From NCBI GenBank assembly GCA_934278925.1, contig CAKQWJ010000004.1:51562-115561 (forward strand): a stretch of DNA of 64,000 nucleotides, read 5' to 3'. The stretch's first letter is position 1; every line of letters starts with the position of its first letter. This stretch comes from an uncultured Clostridia bacterium. Lineage in GTDB: Bacteria > Bacillota > Clostridia > Peptostreptococcales > Anaerovoracaceae. The translations under genes and the position numbers were made by a program. Under the pieces are notes generated by a model that did not search any database, was not told the DNA's origin, and saw only the letters and a list, made by a program, of their open reading frames with translations. Below, piece by piece: positions 34,185-43,135 of the stretch.

Positions 34185-35417
34185 ATGGTTTTGTACAATG
34201 CTTTTCTGGCAGTCGTGATTGTGTGCGTCTGCTACGTTATCGGCGAATGGGTCGCCGACATTTCCAAAGCATGGATTCCTTCCGTGCTGGTGACCGCAAT
34301 CCTGTTCCTCATCGGATACTGGACGGTTTTCCCGGCCACGCTGAACGACGATACCGGCCTGGCATCCTTCGCCAGCACCATCGGCGTCCTGATGTTCATC
34401 ACACACATCGGTACCGTAATCAGTTTGAAGCAGCTGATTGAACAGTGGAAAACCGTTGTGGTCTGCCTGGTGGGTCTGGCCGGCATGGTGGCGCTGTGCT
34501 GGTTCATCTGCCCGCTGATCATGGAGAAGACCCTGGTCATCGCCGGACTTCCGCCACTCACCGGCGGCATCGTGGCGGCACTGACCATGCAGAAGGCAGC
34601 AACCGCCGCAGGTCTGAAGGAGGCCGCTGTTTTCGCCATCGCCATGTACAGCGTACAGGGTCTGGCCGGCTACCCGATCACCGCCCTTTGCCTTCACGCG
34701 GAAGGAAAGCGCCTGATCAAGGAATGGCGCTCCGGCAGCCTGAACCTGTCTGAGGCGGAAATCGCCAAAATGAAGACCATCGGTCTGTCCACCATCGGTG
34801 ATGACAGCGACATCAAGAAGCCGATTCCGCCGATTCCGGACAAGTACAACACACCGGTCCTGATTATCGGAAAAGTCGCCCTGAGCGTCTGGATTTCCAG
34901 CCTGGTGGGCCAGCTGATTCCGCAGATTCCGACCATCGTATGGTGCCTGATCATTTCCGTTATCCTTACCAGACTGGGCTTCCTGGACACCAGCTCGCTG
35001 TCCAGAGCGAACACCTACACCATCTTCATGTTCGCCGCAATGCTGAGCGTGTTCTCCGGTCTGAAGGACTGCACCCCGCACATGCTGAAGACCCTGATCG
35101 GCCCGATGCTGATCATGATTGTCATCGGTGTTGTGGGAATGGCTATCGCCGCATTCGTTATTGCCAAAATCTTCAAGATGAGTTTCCCTCTGGCCCTGGC
35201 CAACGGCCTCACCGCCCTGTACGGATTCCCTTGCGATGCGATCATCACCGAGAGCACCTGCAACTCCCTCACCGAGGATCCGGACGAAAGAGGGTACCTC
35301 ATGAGCAAAATGTTCCCGTCCATGGTTGTCGGCGGCTTCGTAACGGTTACCATCACCTCCGTTATCTTTGCCGGCTACTTCGCACAGCTGCTGGGCGGCG
35401 GCGGCGTCACCTTCTAG
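34185..35417 (+). CDS. membrane carrier of unnamed family, partner of the M20 amidohydrolase
   Basis: A 410-residue protein with about 11 hydrophobic spans and a cytosolic loop (about residues 178-215). Glycine-rich inverted motifs such as PPLTGGIVAALTMQKAATAA and LANGLTALYGFPCDAIITES suggest a substrate site of the GltS-like ion-coupled fold. It is paralogous to the carrier at 37865: similar length, an N-terminal ICVCYVIGE / ICAVFIVGE motif and a late LxxGxPxD/K helix. Each paralog sits behind an amidohydrolase-type gene. It probably imports the amide or dipeptide that the M20 enzyme cuts. AAGGAG precedes the ATG. Confidence 0.7.
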   Translation: MVLYNAFLAVVIVCVCYVIGEWVADISKAWIPSVLVTAILFLIGYWTVFPATLNDDTGLASFASTIGVLMFITHIGTVISLKQLIEQWKTVVVCLVGLAGMVALCWFICPLIMEKTLVIAGLPPLTGGIVAALTMQKAATAAGLKEAAVFAIAMYSVQGLAGYPITALCLHAEGKRLIKEWRSGSLNLSEAEIAKMKTIGLSTIGDDSDIKKPIPPIPDKYNTPVLIIGKVALSVWISSLVGQLIPQIPTIVWCLIISVILTRLGFLDTSSLSRANTYTIFMFAAMLSVFSGLKDCTPHMLKTLIGPMLIMIVIGVVGMAIAAFVIAKIFKMSFPLALANGLTALYGFPCDAIITESTCNSLTEDPDERGYLMSKMFPSMVVGGFVTVTITSVIFAGYFAQLLGGGGVTF

Positions 35418-35465
35418 GAACCGCCGGTTCGTATCATAGACTTCCATAAGAAAATCAACGATAGG

Positions 35466-35562
35466 AAAAGGAGCTCTCGCAAGAGGGCCTTTTTTCTTAC
35501 GGTAAGATTTTTGCGGTAAAAAGAACCCGCCATAACGGGAAGAGCTTTCCACGTTATGGCGG
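35466..35562 (+). terminator. terminator of the M20-carrier operon and a following hairpin
   Basis: An imperfect stem AAGGAGCTCT-CGCA-AGAGGGCCTT with T6 (about 35466-35496), then the perfect 11-bp hairpin CCGCCATAACG / CGTTATGGCGG (35527-35562). The latter could serve the minus-strand XRE gene ending at 35594. A similar CTCTCGCAAGAGG terminator follows the paralogous carrier at about 39117-39150. Confidence 0.7.
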
Positions 35563-35593
35563 TCCGCGGCCGACAGAGGTTTACGGCCGTGTA

Positions 35594-36322
35594 TTAAATC
35601 ATCGTTTCCCAGGTGTCCAGAAGAAGAAGGTGGTTCGTTCTCTTCAGGGCACTCAAAACTTCTTTGTTGTTTAAGTCCAGATTGGCTTTCAAAGCTTCCT
35701 GATTATTGATTTTCTCCGTGGAAAAAAGCACCTTCACGACGGATGGATTTCCCAACGTTTGAGAGATGCTCATCATCAGTCCGGTGGTGGTGTTTCGAAT
35801 CCACAGCGGCGATTTGGCATAGATAAAAATCTCATCTTTTGCATTAAATGCATTGGTCAATTTCATCGTTGCATACGAATCATAATAGGAAATAAACCCA
35901 CGGTACACGAAGCTGGAATCCGTATAGTCATCTGCATTATGAGCATCGTAATACAAGACGATTTTGTCCGCTGCAGCCTCATAATCGGGAATGATTTCTA
36001 CGATGCACTCCACGACCTTTTTCATCGGCGCAAAATATTGATACATCCAGTATTTCTTCTTTTGCGTGAAGAATCCGGAAGTAGCGAGATCCTGTGCCGC
36101 GCGTTTTTCATCCACGTGGTAGTCGGTAAGCTGTTCTATGGATACATGCAGAATCTTTGAAATATCATACAGCGTTTCGATGTCAATGGAGATCTTTCCG
36201 GTTTCGTATTTGGAAACAGTTGAGATACTCTTGTCGAGAAGAAAGGCCAGCTGCTCCAGCGTGAGATTCTGCTTCTTGCGATACAGGTGTATCCTTAATC
36301 CAACGTGTTCCTTAATGGTCAT
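35594..36322 (-). CDS. XRE-family transcriptional regulator with C-terminal sensor region
   Basis: A 242-residue regulator. The N-terminal XRE domain reads LTLEQLAFLLDKSISTVSKYETGKIS. From about residue 85 a non-HTH alpha/beta domain follows (KIVLYYDAHNADDYTDSSFV, DEIFIYAKSPLWIRN), resembling a small sensor or phospholipase-D-like fold. It is divergent from the amidohydrolase-carrier pair at 36634-39052, its likely target. AAGGAGG precedes the ATG. Confidence 0.82.
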   Translation of the reverse strand: MTIKEHVGLRIHLYRKKQNLTLEQLAFLLDKSISTVSKYETGKISIDIETLYDISKILHVSIEQLTDYHVDEKRAAQDLATSGFFTQKKKYWMYQYFAPMKKVVECIVEIIPDYEAAADKIVLYYDAHNADDYTDSSFVYRGFISYYDSYATMKLTNAFNAKDEIFIYAKSPLWIRNTTTGLMMSISQTLGNPSVVKVLFSTEKINNQEALKANLDLNNKEVLSALKRTNHLLLLDTWETMI

Positions 36323-36633
36323 AATCTGTTCGCCTCCTTAAGTCCCCTAAAATATAAAAGCAAACGGTAAAACACTTTTGTTGCATTTTAGCAAATCTTC
36401 CGCATTATCTCAATTGCAGACAACAATGCTGTTTTCGCTAAAATCAAAAAAATATGCTTTTGAACAAGCTTTCAAAAAATGCGTTGTGCATATCATATAT
36501 TTGAATTATTAATTTTACTTTAATGACAAAAATTAAGATTATTTTTCACTGGAATGCAAACCGCCGGCTTTGCATCGAGCGCATATTTATTCTATAAATT
36601 CATTAAATAATACCACAAAGGAGGAGCCTGGTT
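36323..36633. other. AT-rich divergent promoter region
   Basis: About 310 bp between the XRE regulator and the amidohydrolase, with no gene. An imperfect palindrome TTTTGAACAAGCTTTCAAAA (about 36459-36478) and a GC hairpin around 36558-36577 are the only structures I see. A single clear promoter could not be picked in this AT-rich sequence. Confidence 0.5.
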
Positions 36634-37821
36634 ATGATTCTGTTTAAAAACTGTTCGGTTCTGCCGGAACTGATGGATGGATTTAGTGAGGCAAAATGTG
36701 ACATTCTAACGGATGGAAAGCGAATCAAGGGGATTTATAAATGCGGAGAGTGTCCCTTTGACAGTGAAACCGTTATTGATGAAGAGGGCCGTTTTGTTCT
36801 CCCGGGATTCATCGACATGCACGTGCACCTGACACTGTCCGGCAATGATACACGTATTGATAATGAGAAGTCCGGAGTGCAGAGGGGATATGATGCACTC
36901 AAGTATGCGCAGGATGCGCTGAATGCCGGTTTTACCGTTCTGCGCGACGTGGGAGCCACGCACAATATCGCCATCAATCTTCGAAACAGCATAAATAAAG
37001 GGGATTTTGTCGGCCCTACTATTTACGCATGTGGTCTCATTCTGACACCAACGGAGATTGGAAACGATTTCCTTCCGGGTCTCTACAGCGAGGTTGATAC
37101 CCCGGATGAAATTATTAAAGCGGTTCGTCAGGAAGTCGCCAAGGGCGCAGATTACATCAAGGTTATGGGATCCGGATCCGCACAGAACCCGGGTGGGGAA
37201 CCCGGTAAGCCGATTATAACGCTAGAAGACTTGAAGGTAATGGTCGAAGCGGCGGCCTTTAAGGATGCTTACGTCGCGGCGCATTGCCATGGTGCAACCG
37301 CGATTCACAATGCAATTCTGGCCGGCGTTCATACGATTGAGCATGCATCCTATCTGACGGATGAATCCATTGAACTTCTGAAGGGAAATACCGATTCATA
37401 TGTTATTCCGACTCTGCTGATTGTGTGGAAGCTCACCGCAGATGTTGCCGAATCGTCGGCATACATGGGAGAGAAAGCCAGAGAAATGCTGAATGCGGTA
37501 AAAACAGGAATTCGCAAGGCTTATGATGCCGGCTTAACTCTTGGGTTTGGAACCGATACCGGAATCGACCCGGTACATCATGGTCAGAATTCCGAAGAAT
37601 TTGTTCTCCGAAGAGATTTCTGGGGAATGAAAGAAATCGATATCCTCAAACAGGCAACGATTAACAGTGCGAAAATTATGGGGATTGATAAAGATTACGG
37701 CACCCTCGCAGTCGGGAAGTTCGCAGACTTTGTTGTGCTCGACCGCAATCCGCTGACGGATATTGCCGCAGCCCATGACGGAGTGGTTTCCGTTGTGAAA
37801 TGGGGAAAAGTCGTTCGTTAA
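36634..37821 (+). CDS. amidohydrolase-superfamily metal-dependent hydrolase (imidazolonepropionase/prolidase-like)
   Basis: TIM-barrel hydrolase of 395 residues. Metal motifs in order: LPGFIDMHVHLTLSG (HxH), YIKVMGSGSAQ (carboxylated Lys candidate), AHCHGATAIHNAI, GVHTIEHASYL and FGTDTGIDPVHHG (Asp). This pattern is found in the group that includes Xaa-Pro dipeptidases and imidazolonepropionase-related enzymes. It shares an operon with a carrier homologous to that at 34185. AAAGGAGGAG precedes the ATG. Substrate is probably a dipeptide or cyclic amide. Confidence 0.87.
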   Translation: MILFKNCSVLPELMDGFSEAKCDILTDGKRIKGIYKCGECPFDSETVIDEEGRFVLPGFIDMHVHLTLSGNDTRIDNEKSGVQRGYDALKYAQDALNAGFTVLRDVGATHNIAINLRNSINKGDFVGPTIYACGLILTPTEIGNDFLPGLYSEVDTPDEIIKAVRQEVAKGADYIKVMGSGSAQNPGGEPGKPIITLEDLKVMVEAAAFKDAYVAAHCHGATAIHNAILAGVHTIEHASYLTDESIELLKGNTDSYVIPTLLIVWKLTADVAESSAYMGEKAREMLNAVKTGIRKAYDAGLTLGFGTDTGIDPVHHGQNSEEFVLRRDFWGMKEIDILKQATINSAKIMGIDKDYGTLAVGKFADFVVLDRNPLTDIAAAHDGVVSVVKWGKVVR

Positions 37822-37864
37822 CACTGCAATAATCTGATAATTATGAAAATTTAAGGAGGACAAA

Positions 37865-39052
37865 ATGAGTACATATTTAGCAATATTAATGATTTGTGCC
37901 GTTTTCATCGTCGGTGAAATACTCAGCAAACTGGTATCCTATAAAGTAACGGGATATGTCTTTGCGATGATTATCCTCATCATTGTTGGCGGACAGTTCG
38001 GCCTGATTACGACAGAAACATTTAACAATACGTTATTCGTGGATGTCGCATATGGGTTCGGTGTTCCGTTTGCAATTACGTGCTTCGGCGGTTCGATTCC
38101 GTTCAAGAGTTTCAAAGGCGAGTGGAAAACCTGTGTTATTGCAATCGCCGCAGTGGTTTTCATTGTGGCCCTCGGTGCAATCGCGGGATTCACTGTTCTG
38201 GACAAAGTAACGGCACTGTACGGCTCCGTGGAAGTAGCCGGAGGCACTCAGGCCGGACTGATTTTCCTGGCACAACTGAAGGAAACCGGAGAACAGAAAA
38301 TTGCAGCCATCATCGCAATCCTGATGACCGGTCAAGTTCTGGTAGGCTATCCGGCATGCGGCTACGCCCTCAAAAAAGCAATGGTAAAACGTCTGGGAGA
38401 TGAGAGCTTTAGCAGTCTCTCTGCTGCGGGTACCGGTGAGCTTCTCCTTGCCGATAACTCCAAGAAATTGATTAAGGTTCCGGAGTTCCTGGCAAACAAC
38501 TTCTATTATGTATTTGCCGTTCTGGCACTTTGCTGCATCGGCGGTTACTACATCGGTGAAATCACGGGAATCAGCATGTTTGTATGGGATCTTCTCATCG
38601 GTTTCATCGCTGCTCAGCTTGGCCTGATTGATGGAGACAGCCTCAACAAGGTCGGCTCCGGTGGATTTATCGACGCAACCATGTTCGCTATCATTCTGAT
38701 GGATCTGGTAACAATCAATCTGAAGGATTTCGCCGGAATTCTGCCAACCCTCATCGCACTCCTTGCTTTCGGTGTAATCGGATGTGCCGTTGCAGGTGTT
38801 GTCCTTTCCAAGCCAATGAAAATGCCATTCGTGGATATCTTCGCAATCGGACTTGCTTGTCTGAACGGATATCCGCTGACGGTTAAAATCGTGGATGAAT
38901 GTGCGGAAATCGTTGGACAAGAGAACAACCTTTCGGAAGAAACCCGCGACCGGCTTCTCAATTTCTATAAGCCAAAAGTTGTTATTTCCGGAATCGTTTC
39001 CGTATCGGTTGTGACCGGTGTTCTCGCCGGCGTTCTGGTAAGCTTTATCTAG
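37865..39052 (+). CDS. membrane carrier of unnamed family, partner of the amidohydrolase
   Basis: A 395-residue protein with about 11 spans, paralogous to the carrier at 34185. It shows YGSVEVAGGTQAGLIFLAQL and IGLACLNGYPLTVKIVDECA, the same inverted glycine-rich helices. A polar loop lies at about residues 178-212. It follows the amidohydrolase by 43 nt with AAGGAGG. Transport of the hydrolase's substrate is a reasonable inference; direction and coupling ion are unknown. Confidence 0.7.
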   Translation: MSTYLAILMICAVFIVGEILSKLVSYKVTGYVFAMIILIIVGGQFGLITTETFNNTLFVDVAYGFGVPFAITCFGGSIPFKSFKGEWKTCVIAIAAVVFIVALGAIAGFTVLDKVTALYGSVEVAGGTQAGLIFLAQLKETGEQKIAAIIAILMTGQVLVGYPACGYALKKAMVKRLGDESFSSLSAAGTGELLLADNSKKLIKVPEFLANNFYYVFAVLALCCIGGYYIGEITGISMFVWDLLIGFIAAQLGLIDGDSLNKVGSGGFIDATMFAIILMDLVTINLKDFAGILPTLIALLAFGVIGCAVAGVVLSKPMKMPFVDIFAIGLACLNGYPLTVKIVDECAEIVGQENNLSEETRDRLLNFYKPKVVISGIVSVSVVTGVLAGVLVSFI

Positions 39053-39500
39053 TATGTAGAAGGAATCTATTTATCACTATATGGGAAAGGTCATTTCCTT
39101 GAGAGATGACCTTTCCGCCGGAAGGGGCTCTCGCAAGAGGGCTTTTTACTTACAGCAAGAATTTGTGCAACAGGTTGCTGCACAAATTCCATGTTGCAGA
39201 TGGCCGAGTTCGATGATCTATAGCTTCAAAAGCATTACACAAAACAAGCAGGAATTATGTCAGTAGTTCTTGCTTGTTTCTTATCAACGGCAAAAATAAT
39301 TCGCATTGTGATGGTCTGTGAACGATAAAGGTTTCTGAATGAGGCGGGATAGGATAGAATAGACTGGGTTGAGAGTAATAATGGCAGGGAGATGCTTTTC
39401 AGGGACTGTAAAGAAAAATAATCTGTGTTTGCAAAGTTTTTATCTCGGTGTATAATATTTATCGCTAGGTTTAGAAAAGAATGCAGCATGGAGGTTCATT
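39053..39500. other. intergenic region: terminator, hairpin and promoter
   Basis: A CTCTCGCAAGAGG terminator (about 39117-39150) ends the carrier operon. GAATTTGTGCA/TGCACAAATTC (about 39162-39191) forms an 11-bp hairpin. TTGCAA (39429-39434), a 16-bp spacer and TATAAT (39451-39456) form a promoter for the restriction-modification remnant. No gene is visible. This gap marks the left edge of the accessory island. Confidence 0.6.
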
Positions 39501-39716
39501 TTGAAAGTCAGTTATGATAAGTTATGGAAACTTCTAATTGATAAAAAAATGAAGAAGTACCAATTGAGAGAAAAAGCATCAATAAGCAGCAACTCAGTCG
39601 CAAAGCTGGGAAAAGATGAATTTGTCAGTATGGAAGTATTGATGAAAATTTGTTGCGCGTTGGATTGTAATATACAAGATATTTGCGAATTTGTTAGGGA
39701 GGATTCTGATGACTAA
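39501..39716 (+). CDS. small XRE-family regulator
   Basis: A 71-residue Cro/CI-type protein that is a single helix-turn-helix: KKYQLREKASISSNSVAKL, then SMEVLMKICCALDCNIQDI. The start is TTG at 39501, six nt after GGAGG. Proteins of this type often precede restriction-modification genes and control them, which fits the vsr and methyltransferase sequences that follow. Its last codons overlap the start of the vsr gene. Confidence 0.85.
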   Translation: MKVSYDKLWKLLIDKKMKKYQLREKASISSNSVAKLGKDEFVSMEVLMKICCALDCNIQDICEFVREDSDD

Positions 39717-40122
39717 AAAAACTCCGGAGCAAATTTCATATAATATGAAGCAAGTAAAAAGTAAGGGCTCTGAAATAGAGGTGCTTCTTCAAAAGGAACT
39801 GTGGCGAAGAGGATTGCGGTATCGAAAAAATGTAAAAAGCATTGAAGGTAAACCTGACATTGCTTTCATTGGAAAGAAAATTGCCGTATTTTGTGACAGC
39901 GAATTCTGGCATGGTTATGATTGGGAAAACAGAAAGAATGATTTCAAATCAAACACAGAGTTTTGGATTTCAAAGATAGAAAGGAATATGCAAAGAGATA
40001 AGGAAGTTACGCAAAAATTACAATCTGACGGATGGATAGTTTTGCGATTTTGGGGAAAAGAAATTAAAAAAAACCTTGCAGAATGTGCAGATATAGTAGA
40101 AAGGATATGGAAAGAAAGATGA
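39709..40122 (+). CDS. vsr: very-short-patch-repair (Vsr)-type endonuclease
   Basis: DNA mismatch endonuclease of 137 residues that nicks T:G mismatches produced by deamination of 5-methylcytosine. It opens with SYNMKQVKSKGSEIEVLLQK, then LRYRKNVKSIEGKPDIAFIG with the metal-binding aspartate, and AVFCDSEFWHGYDW (FWHG motif). It should serve a neighbouring cytosine methylase, but that gene is now a truncated chimera, so Vsr is left without a complete partner. Start at ATG 39709 with AGGGAGG; the stop overlaps the next start (ATGA). Confidence 0.9.
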   Translation: MTKKTPEQISYNMKQVKSKGSEIEVLLQKELWRRGLRYRKNVKSIEGKPDIAFIGKKIAVFCDSEFWHGYDWENRKNDFKSNTEFWISKIERNMQRDKEVTQKLQSDGWIVLRFWGKEIKKNLAECADIVERIWKER

Positions 40123-41921
40123 GTAAAGTATTAAAGTCGATTGATTTATTTGCCGGAATCGGAGGAATCAGACTGGGATTTGATAATGCTTTTAAGAATG
40201 AAATTGAAACAGTTTTTGTATCGGAATGGGATGAACATGCCCAGAAAACATACCGAGATAATTTTGTTGATGAATTTGAAATTGCGGGAGACATCACTAG
40301 AATTAATGAACAAAACATACCTGAATTTGATATATGTCTTGCGGGATTTCCGTGTCAAGCATCCGTCTTAACTATTCCACGTCATATTCATGCGAAAGCA
40401 GTTGTGGAACGTGGATTCATGTCGAACTTCTTGTTTGCCAATGTTTCTGGTATTTTTGGTGCGCCAAAGGAAATTATTGACATAATCAACAACATGCAGG
40501 CGATAGAAGAACCGAAAAAACTGGATTCAGTTGGCGTGAATGAAAACACTGCGGAAGAACTTAATCTAAACGACGATGGAGAGATTGAAATTCCAAGGGA
40601 ACAAGTCGTAGGAGTAGCAAGCGATTTGTTTGGAGAAAAAGTTTATGGTGATGTAATTGAACAATTGGCACAGACTGTTTCTGATATTACGGAAGAACAT
40701 GCTGCAATTCATGACGCAAAGAAAGATGAACTGGGAACGCTACGAGAAAAGTTTTCAAAGCCAATCGCGGACACCCTTATGGAAACCGCTCGACAGCAGT
40801 ATGGAAAAGAGCTGAAAAAGTCTACGCAGAATCAATTAGAACGACAGATTAAGGAGACTACGGATACTGTCGTAAATCGTGAATACGGAGATTACACGAT
40901 TCGTGATCATCAGCTTAAAAAAGAGCAAGATGATAAAATTGCGGAAGCACAGAAATCCGGCGCATCAATGGCAGAAATTACGCAGTTGGACGATGAGTAT
41001 ACACAGCGGAGGCTCCAGAGTTACAAGGAGATGGTGGATAACATTCACAAGAAGTTGAACAGTGAAGATACCGTCAAAAAGGCAGCCGAGACCATTGTTG
41101 AAACTGTAGAAACCGAAAGGCTCAATAATGAGAAGGATTCCATTGAGGGTAGTATCCGAGATCATCTGCGAGGTTTTTCTCGTACGATTCCGGCGTTCCT
41201 GATGGCATACGGGGATGAGAATACTACGCTGGAGAACTTTGATTCCCTTGTACCGGCAGAGGTATTCTGGGAAGTAACCGTTAATCCGCAGAATGGGGAG
41301 GGCGTTTCTCTTGATCAGTTCCGAATGCTCCGTGACGGTGGTGATTACGAAACAACAGATGAAAACGGCAACACGATAAAGAAACATTTTGACGGACATC
41401 TGTTTGATGAGGTTGTGTTCAACGATGCAGTCCAGGAGTTTATGAAGAAACGTCTGGAATTGGCAGATTATTTTACCGGAGAGCACGATGATGATATCTT
41501 TAATTATATTCCTCCGCAACGGACGAATCAGATATTCACGCCAAAGCCAGTTGTAAAGGAGATGGTTGATTCCTTGGAAAAAGAGAATCCGAACTGTTTT
41601 GATGATCCGAATGCCACATTTGCGGACTTGTATATGAAGTCTGGAATGTACTTGACAGAGATTGTCACCAGACTTTACCAGAGTGAGCGGATGAAAAAGC
41701 TTTTCCCTGATGATGAAGAAAGATTGAATCACATCTTTTCGAAGCAGGTTTACGGGTGTGCTCCGACAGAGATTATTTACCGAATTTGCTTGCGGTACAT
41801 ACTCGGATTTAACGAAGAATTCTGTATCGAGAAGAATAATATCAAATTGTGCGATACTCTTCAGTTTGCAAAAGAGGGAAGCCTGGCGTCAGAACTAGAA
41901 GAAGTATTTAACCTCAACTAG
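40119..41921 (+). CDS. in-frame chimera: 5-methylcytosine methyltransferase N-terminus joined to a helicase/methyltransferase C-terminal part
   Basis: An open frame of 600 residues with two unrelated parts. Residues 1 to about 82 are the start of a C5 methyltransferase: SIDLFAGIGGIRLGFDNAF (motif I), FVSEWDEHAQKTYRDNF and CLAGFPCQAS with catalytic Cys. At about position 40368 the family sequence stops. The remaining ~515 residues resemble the C-terminal part of a large DEAD-helicase restriction protein with an N6-methylase-like end: ANVSGIFGAPKEIIDIINN, QRTNQIFTPKPVVKEMVDSL, FADLYMKSGMYLTEIV, HIFSKQVYGCAPTEIIYRI. Neither enzyme is complete. It is probably a deletion scar between two restriction systems, although the frame is kept. 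Confidence 0.82.
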   Translation: MSKVLKSIDLFAGIGGIRLGFDNAFKNEIETVFVSEWDEHAQKTYRDNFVDEFEIAGDITRINEQNIPEFDICLAGFPCQASVLTIPRHIHAKAVVERGFMSNFLFANVSGIFGAPKEIIDIINNMQAIEEPKKLDSVGVNENTAEELNLNDDGEIEIPREQVVGVASDLFGEKVYGDVIEQLAQTVSDITEEHAAIHDAKKDELGTLREKFSKPIADTLMETARQQYGKELKKSTQNQLERQIKETTDTVVNREYGDYTIRDHQLKKEQDDKIAEAQKSGASMAEITQLDDEYTQRRLQSYKEMVDNIHKKLNSEDTVKKAAETIVETVETERLNNEKDSIEGSIRDHLRGFSRTIPAFLMAYGDENTTLENFDSLVPAEVFWEVTVNPQNGEGVSLDQFRMLRDGGDYETTDENGNTIKKHFDGHLFDEVVFNDAVQEFMKKRLELADYFTGEHDDDIFNYIPPQRTNQIFTPKPVVKEMVDSLEKENPNCFDDPNATFADLYMKSGMYLTEIVTRLYQSERMKKLFPDDEERLNHIFSKQVYGCAPTEIIYRICLRYILGFNEEFCIEKNNIKLCDTLQFAKEGSLASELEEVFNLN

Positions 41922-42070
41922 TAGGTAATAATCAAAGATTATGGCTCAATTGGGGAAACAGTGTTTACCCAATTTGAACTTTTGATGTTTAGCATCGGCA
42001 GAAAGTTCTATTCGCCTGGCCGGACGTGTGTGCACAAAAGAAAGAACATCCTTTTACGTGAAAAAATTAA

Positions 42071-42125
42071 CTTGTTTTATTGACATCGTTGCAAGAAGTG
42101 ATAATATATTAACAAATAAAACAAG
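42071..42125 (+). promoter_or_regulatory. SDR promoter within an inverted repeat
   Basis: TTGACA (42080-42085), 16-bp spacer, TAATAT (42102-42107). CTTGTTTTAT (42071-42080) and ATAAAACAAG (42116-42125) form a perfect 10-bp inverted repeat around the promoter, a likely repressor site. Confidence 0.65.
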
Positions 42126-42153
42126 GGTATTTTTACAGAAAGGGGACGTTATT

Positions 42154-42978
42154 ATGGCAATGAATATTGATTTTACAGGTAAGACAGTTCTTGTTACAGG
42201 CGGAGGTCGCGGACTTGGCAAAGAGATGGCTCTTCAGTTCGCCGGATGCGGTGCGAATGTGTACATTGCGAACCGGAAAGAAGACCAGGGCATGGCGACG
42301 GTGAAAGAGATTGAAGCGCTGGGCGTGAAAGGCGGATTCAGCAGATGCGACGTCGCAGTGGAAGAAGATGTGAAAAATCTGATTGCCGATGCGGCTGCTT
42401 TCGGCGGTGGAAAGATTGATGTAATCGTAAACGCTGCGGGCGTAATTTCCCTTCAGGACGTTATGCATACAACAACGGAAGAGGTTCAGAGACTGTTCAA
42501 CATCAATGTGGTAGGTTCTGTGCATATGATTAAGCACGGTCTGGCGCATCTGGAAGCGAACAAGAACGGAAACATGATTCTGGTTTCTTCCATTGCCGGG
42601 AGAGACGGCATGGGAATGTTGCAGACTTACAGCGCATCGAAGGCGGCTGTCACCAGCCTGATGCAGTCCGCCGCAAAACATGCGGCGCCGTATGGTGTTC
42701 GTGTAAATGCCATTCTTCCGGGAATTATCCGGACTTCCATGTGGGATGAGATTCTGGAAGGTATGAACAACGGATGGGATCCGGAAGTGCACAATGAACT
42801 GACTCCGGAGCACCGGGAAGCGCTCTGGAACGAGTCCGTTAAGAACATGATTCCGCTGGGACGGGCTCAGAAGGAAGAGGACATTGCGTGGGCAACGGTA
42901 TTCCTGGCAAGTGATTTTGCCCGTGAGATTACCAGTCAGGCACTTTGCATTGACGGTGGTACCACTTCCGGAAGATAA
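42154..42978 (+). CDS. short-chain dehydrogenase/reductase (SDR)
   Basis: NAD(P)-dependent oxidoreductase of 274 residues. The Rossmann fold has VLVTGGGRGLGKEMA (TGxxxGxG), NAAGVISLQDV (NAAG), catalytic Ser in LVSSIAGRDG and the YSASKAA pair Y-x3-K; it ends with the usual LCIDGGTTSGR. ATG 42154 has AAGGGG upstream. It stands alone with its own promoter and terminator inside the island. Probably a 3-oxoacyl or sugar-alcohol type reductase; substrate unknown. Confidence 0.92.
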   Translation: MAMNIDFTGKTVLVTGGGRGLGKEMALQFAGCGANVYIANRKEDQGMATVKEIEALGVKGGFSRCDVAVEEDVKNLIADAAAFGGGKIDVIVNAAGVISLQDVMHTTTEEVQRLFNINVVGSVHMIKHGLAHLEANKNGNMILVSSIAGRDGMGMLQTYSASKAAVTSLMQSAAKHAAPYGVRVNAILPGIIRTSMWDEILEGMNNGWDPEVHNELTPEHREALWNESVKNMIPLGRAQKEEDIAWATVFLASDFAREITSQALCIDGGTTSGR

Positions 42979-42989
42979 TTGAAATTATT

Positions 42990-43071
42990 GAAAAACGGTC
43001 GGCGTTTGCCGGCCGTTTTTCGTCTTAGCAGTACAACGAAAACCGGCTATGAAGCGACTGCATAGCCGGCG
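42990..43071 (+). terminator. terminator after the SDR gene plus a second hairpin
   Basis: AAAAACGGTCGGC pairs with GCCGGCCGTTTTT (about 42991-43020), a T-tailed stem. Then CCGGCTATG/CATAGCCGG (43043-43069) could terminate the minus-strand ATPase gene. Confidence 0.8.
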
Positions 43072-43135
43072 TTAGTCATGGCATTAAAGAGCCACCTAAT
43101 AGGGAACAGAGACATTGTTGTTCGGCCCATTCCTC

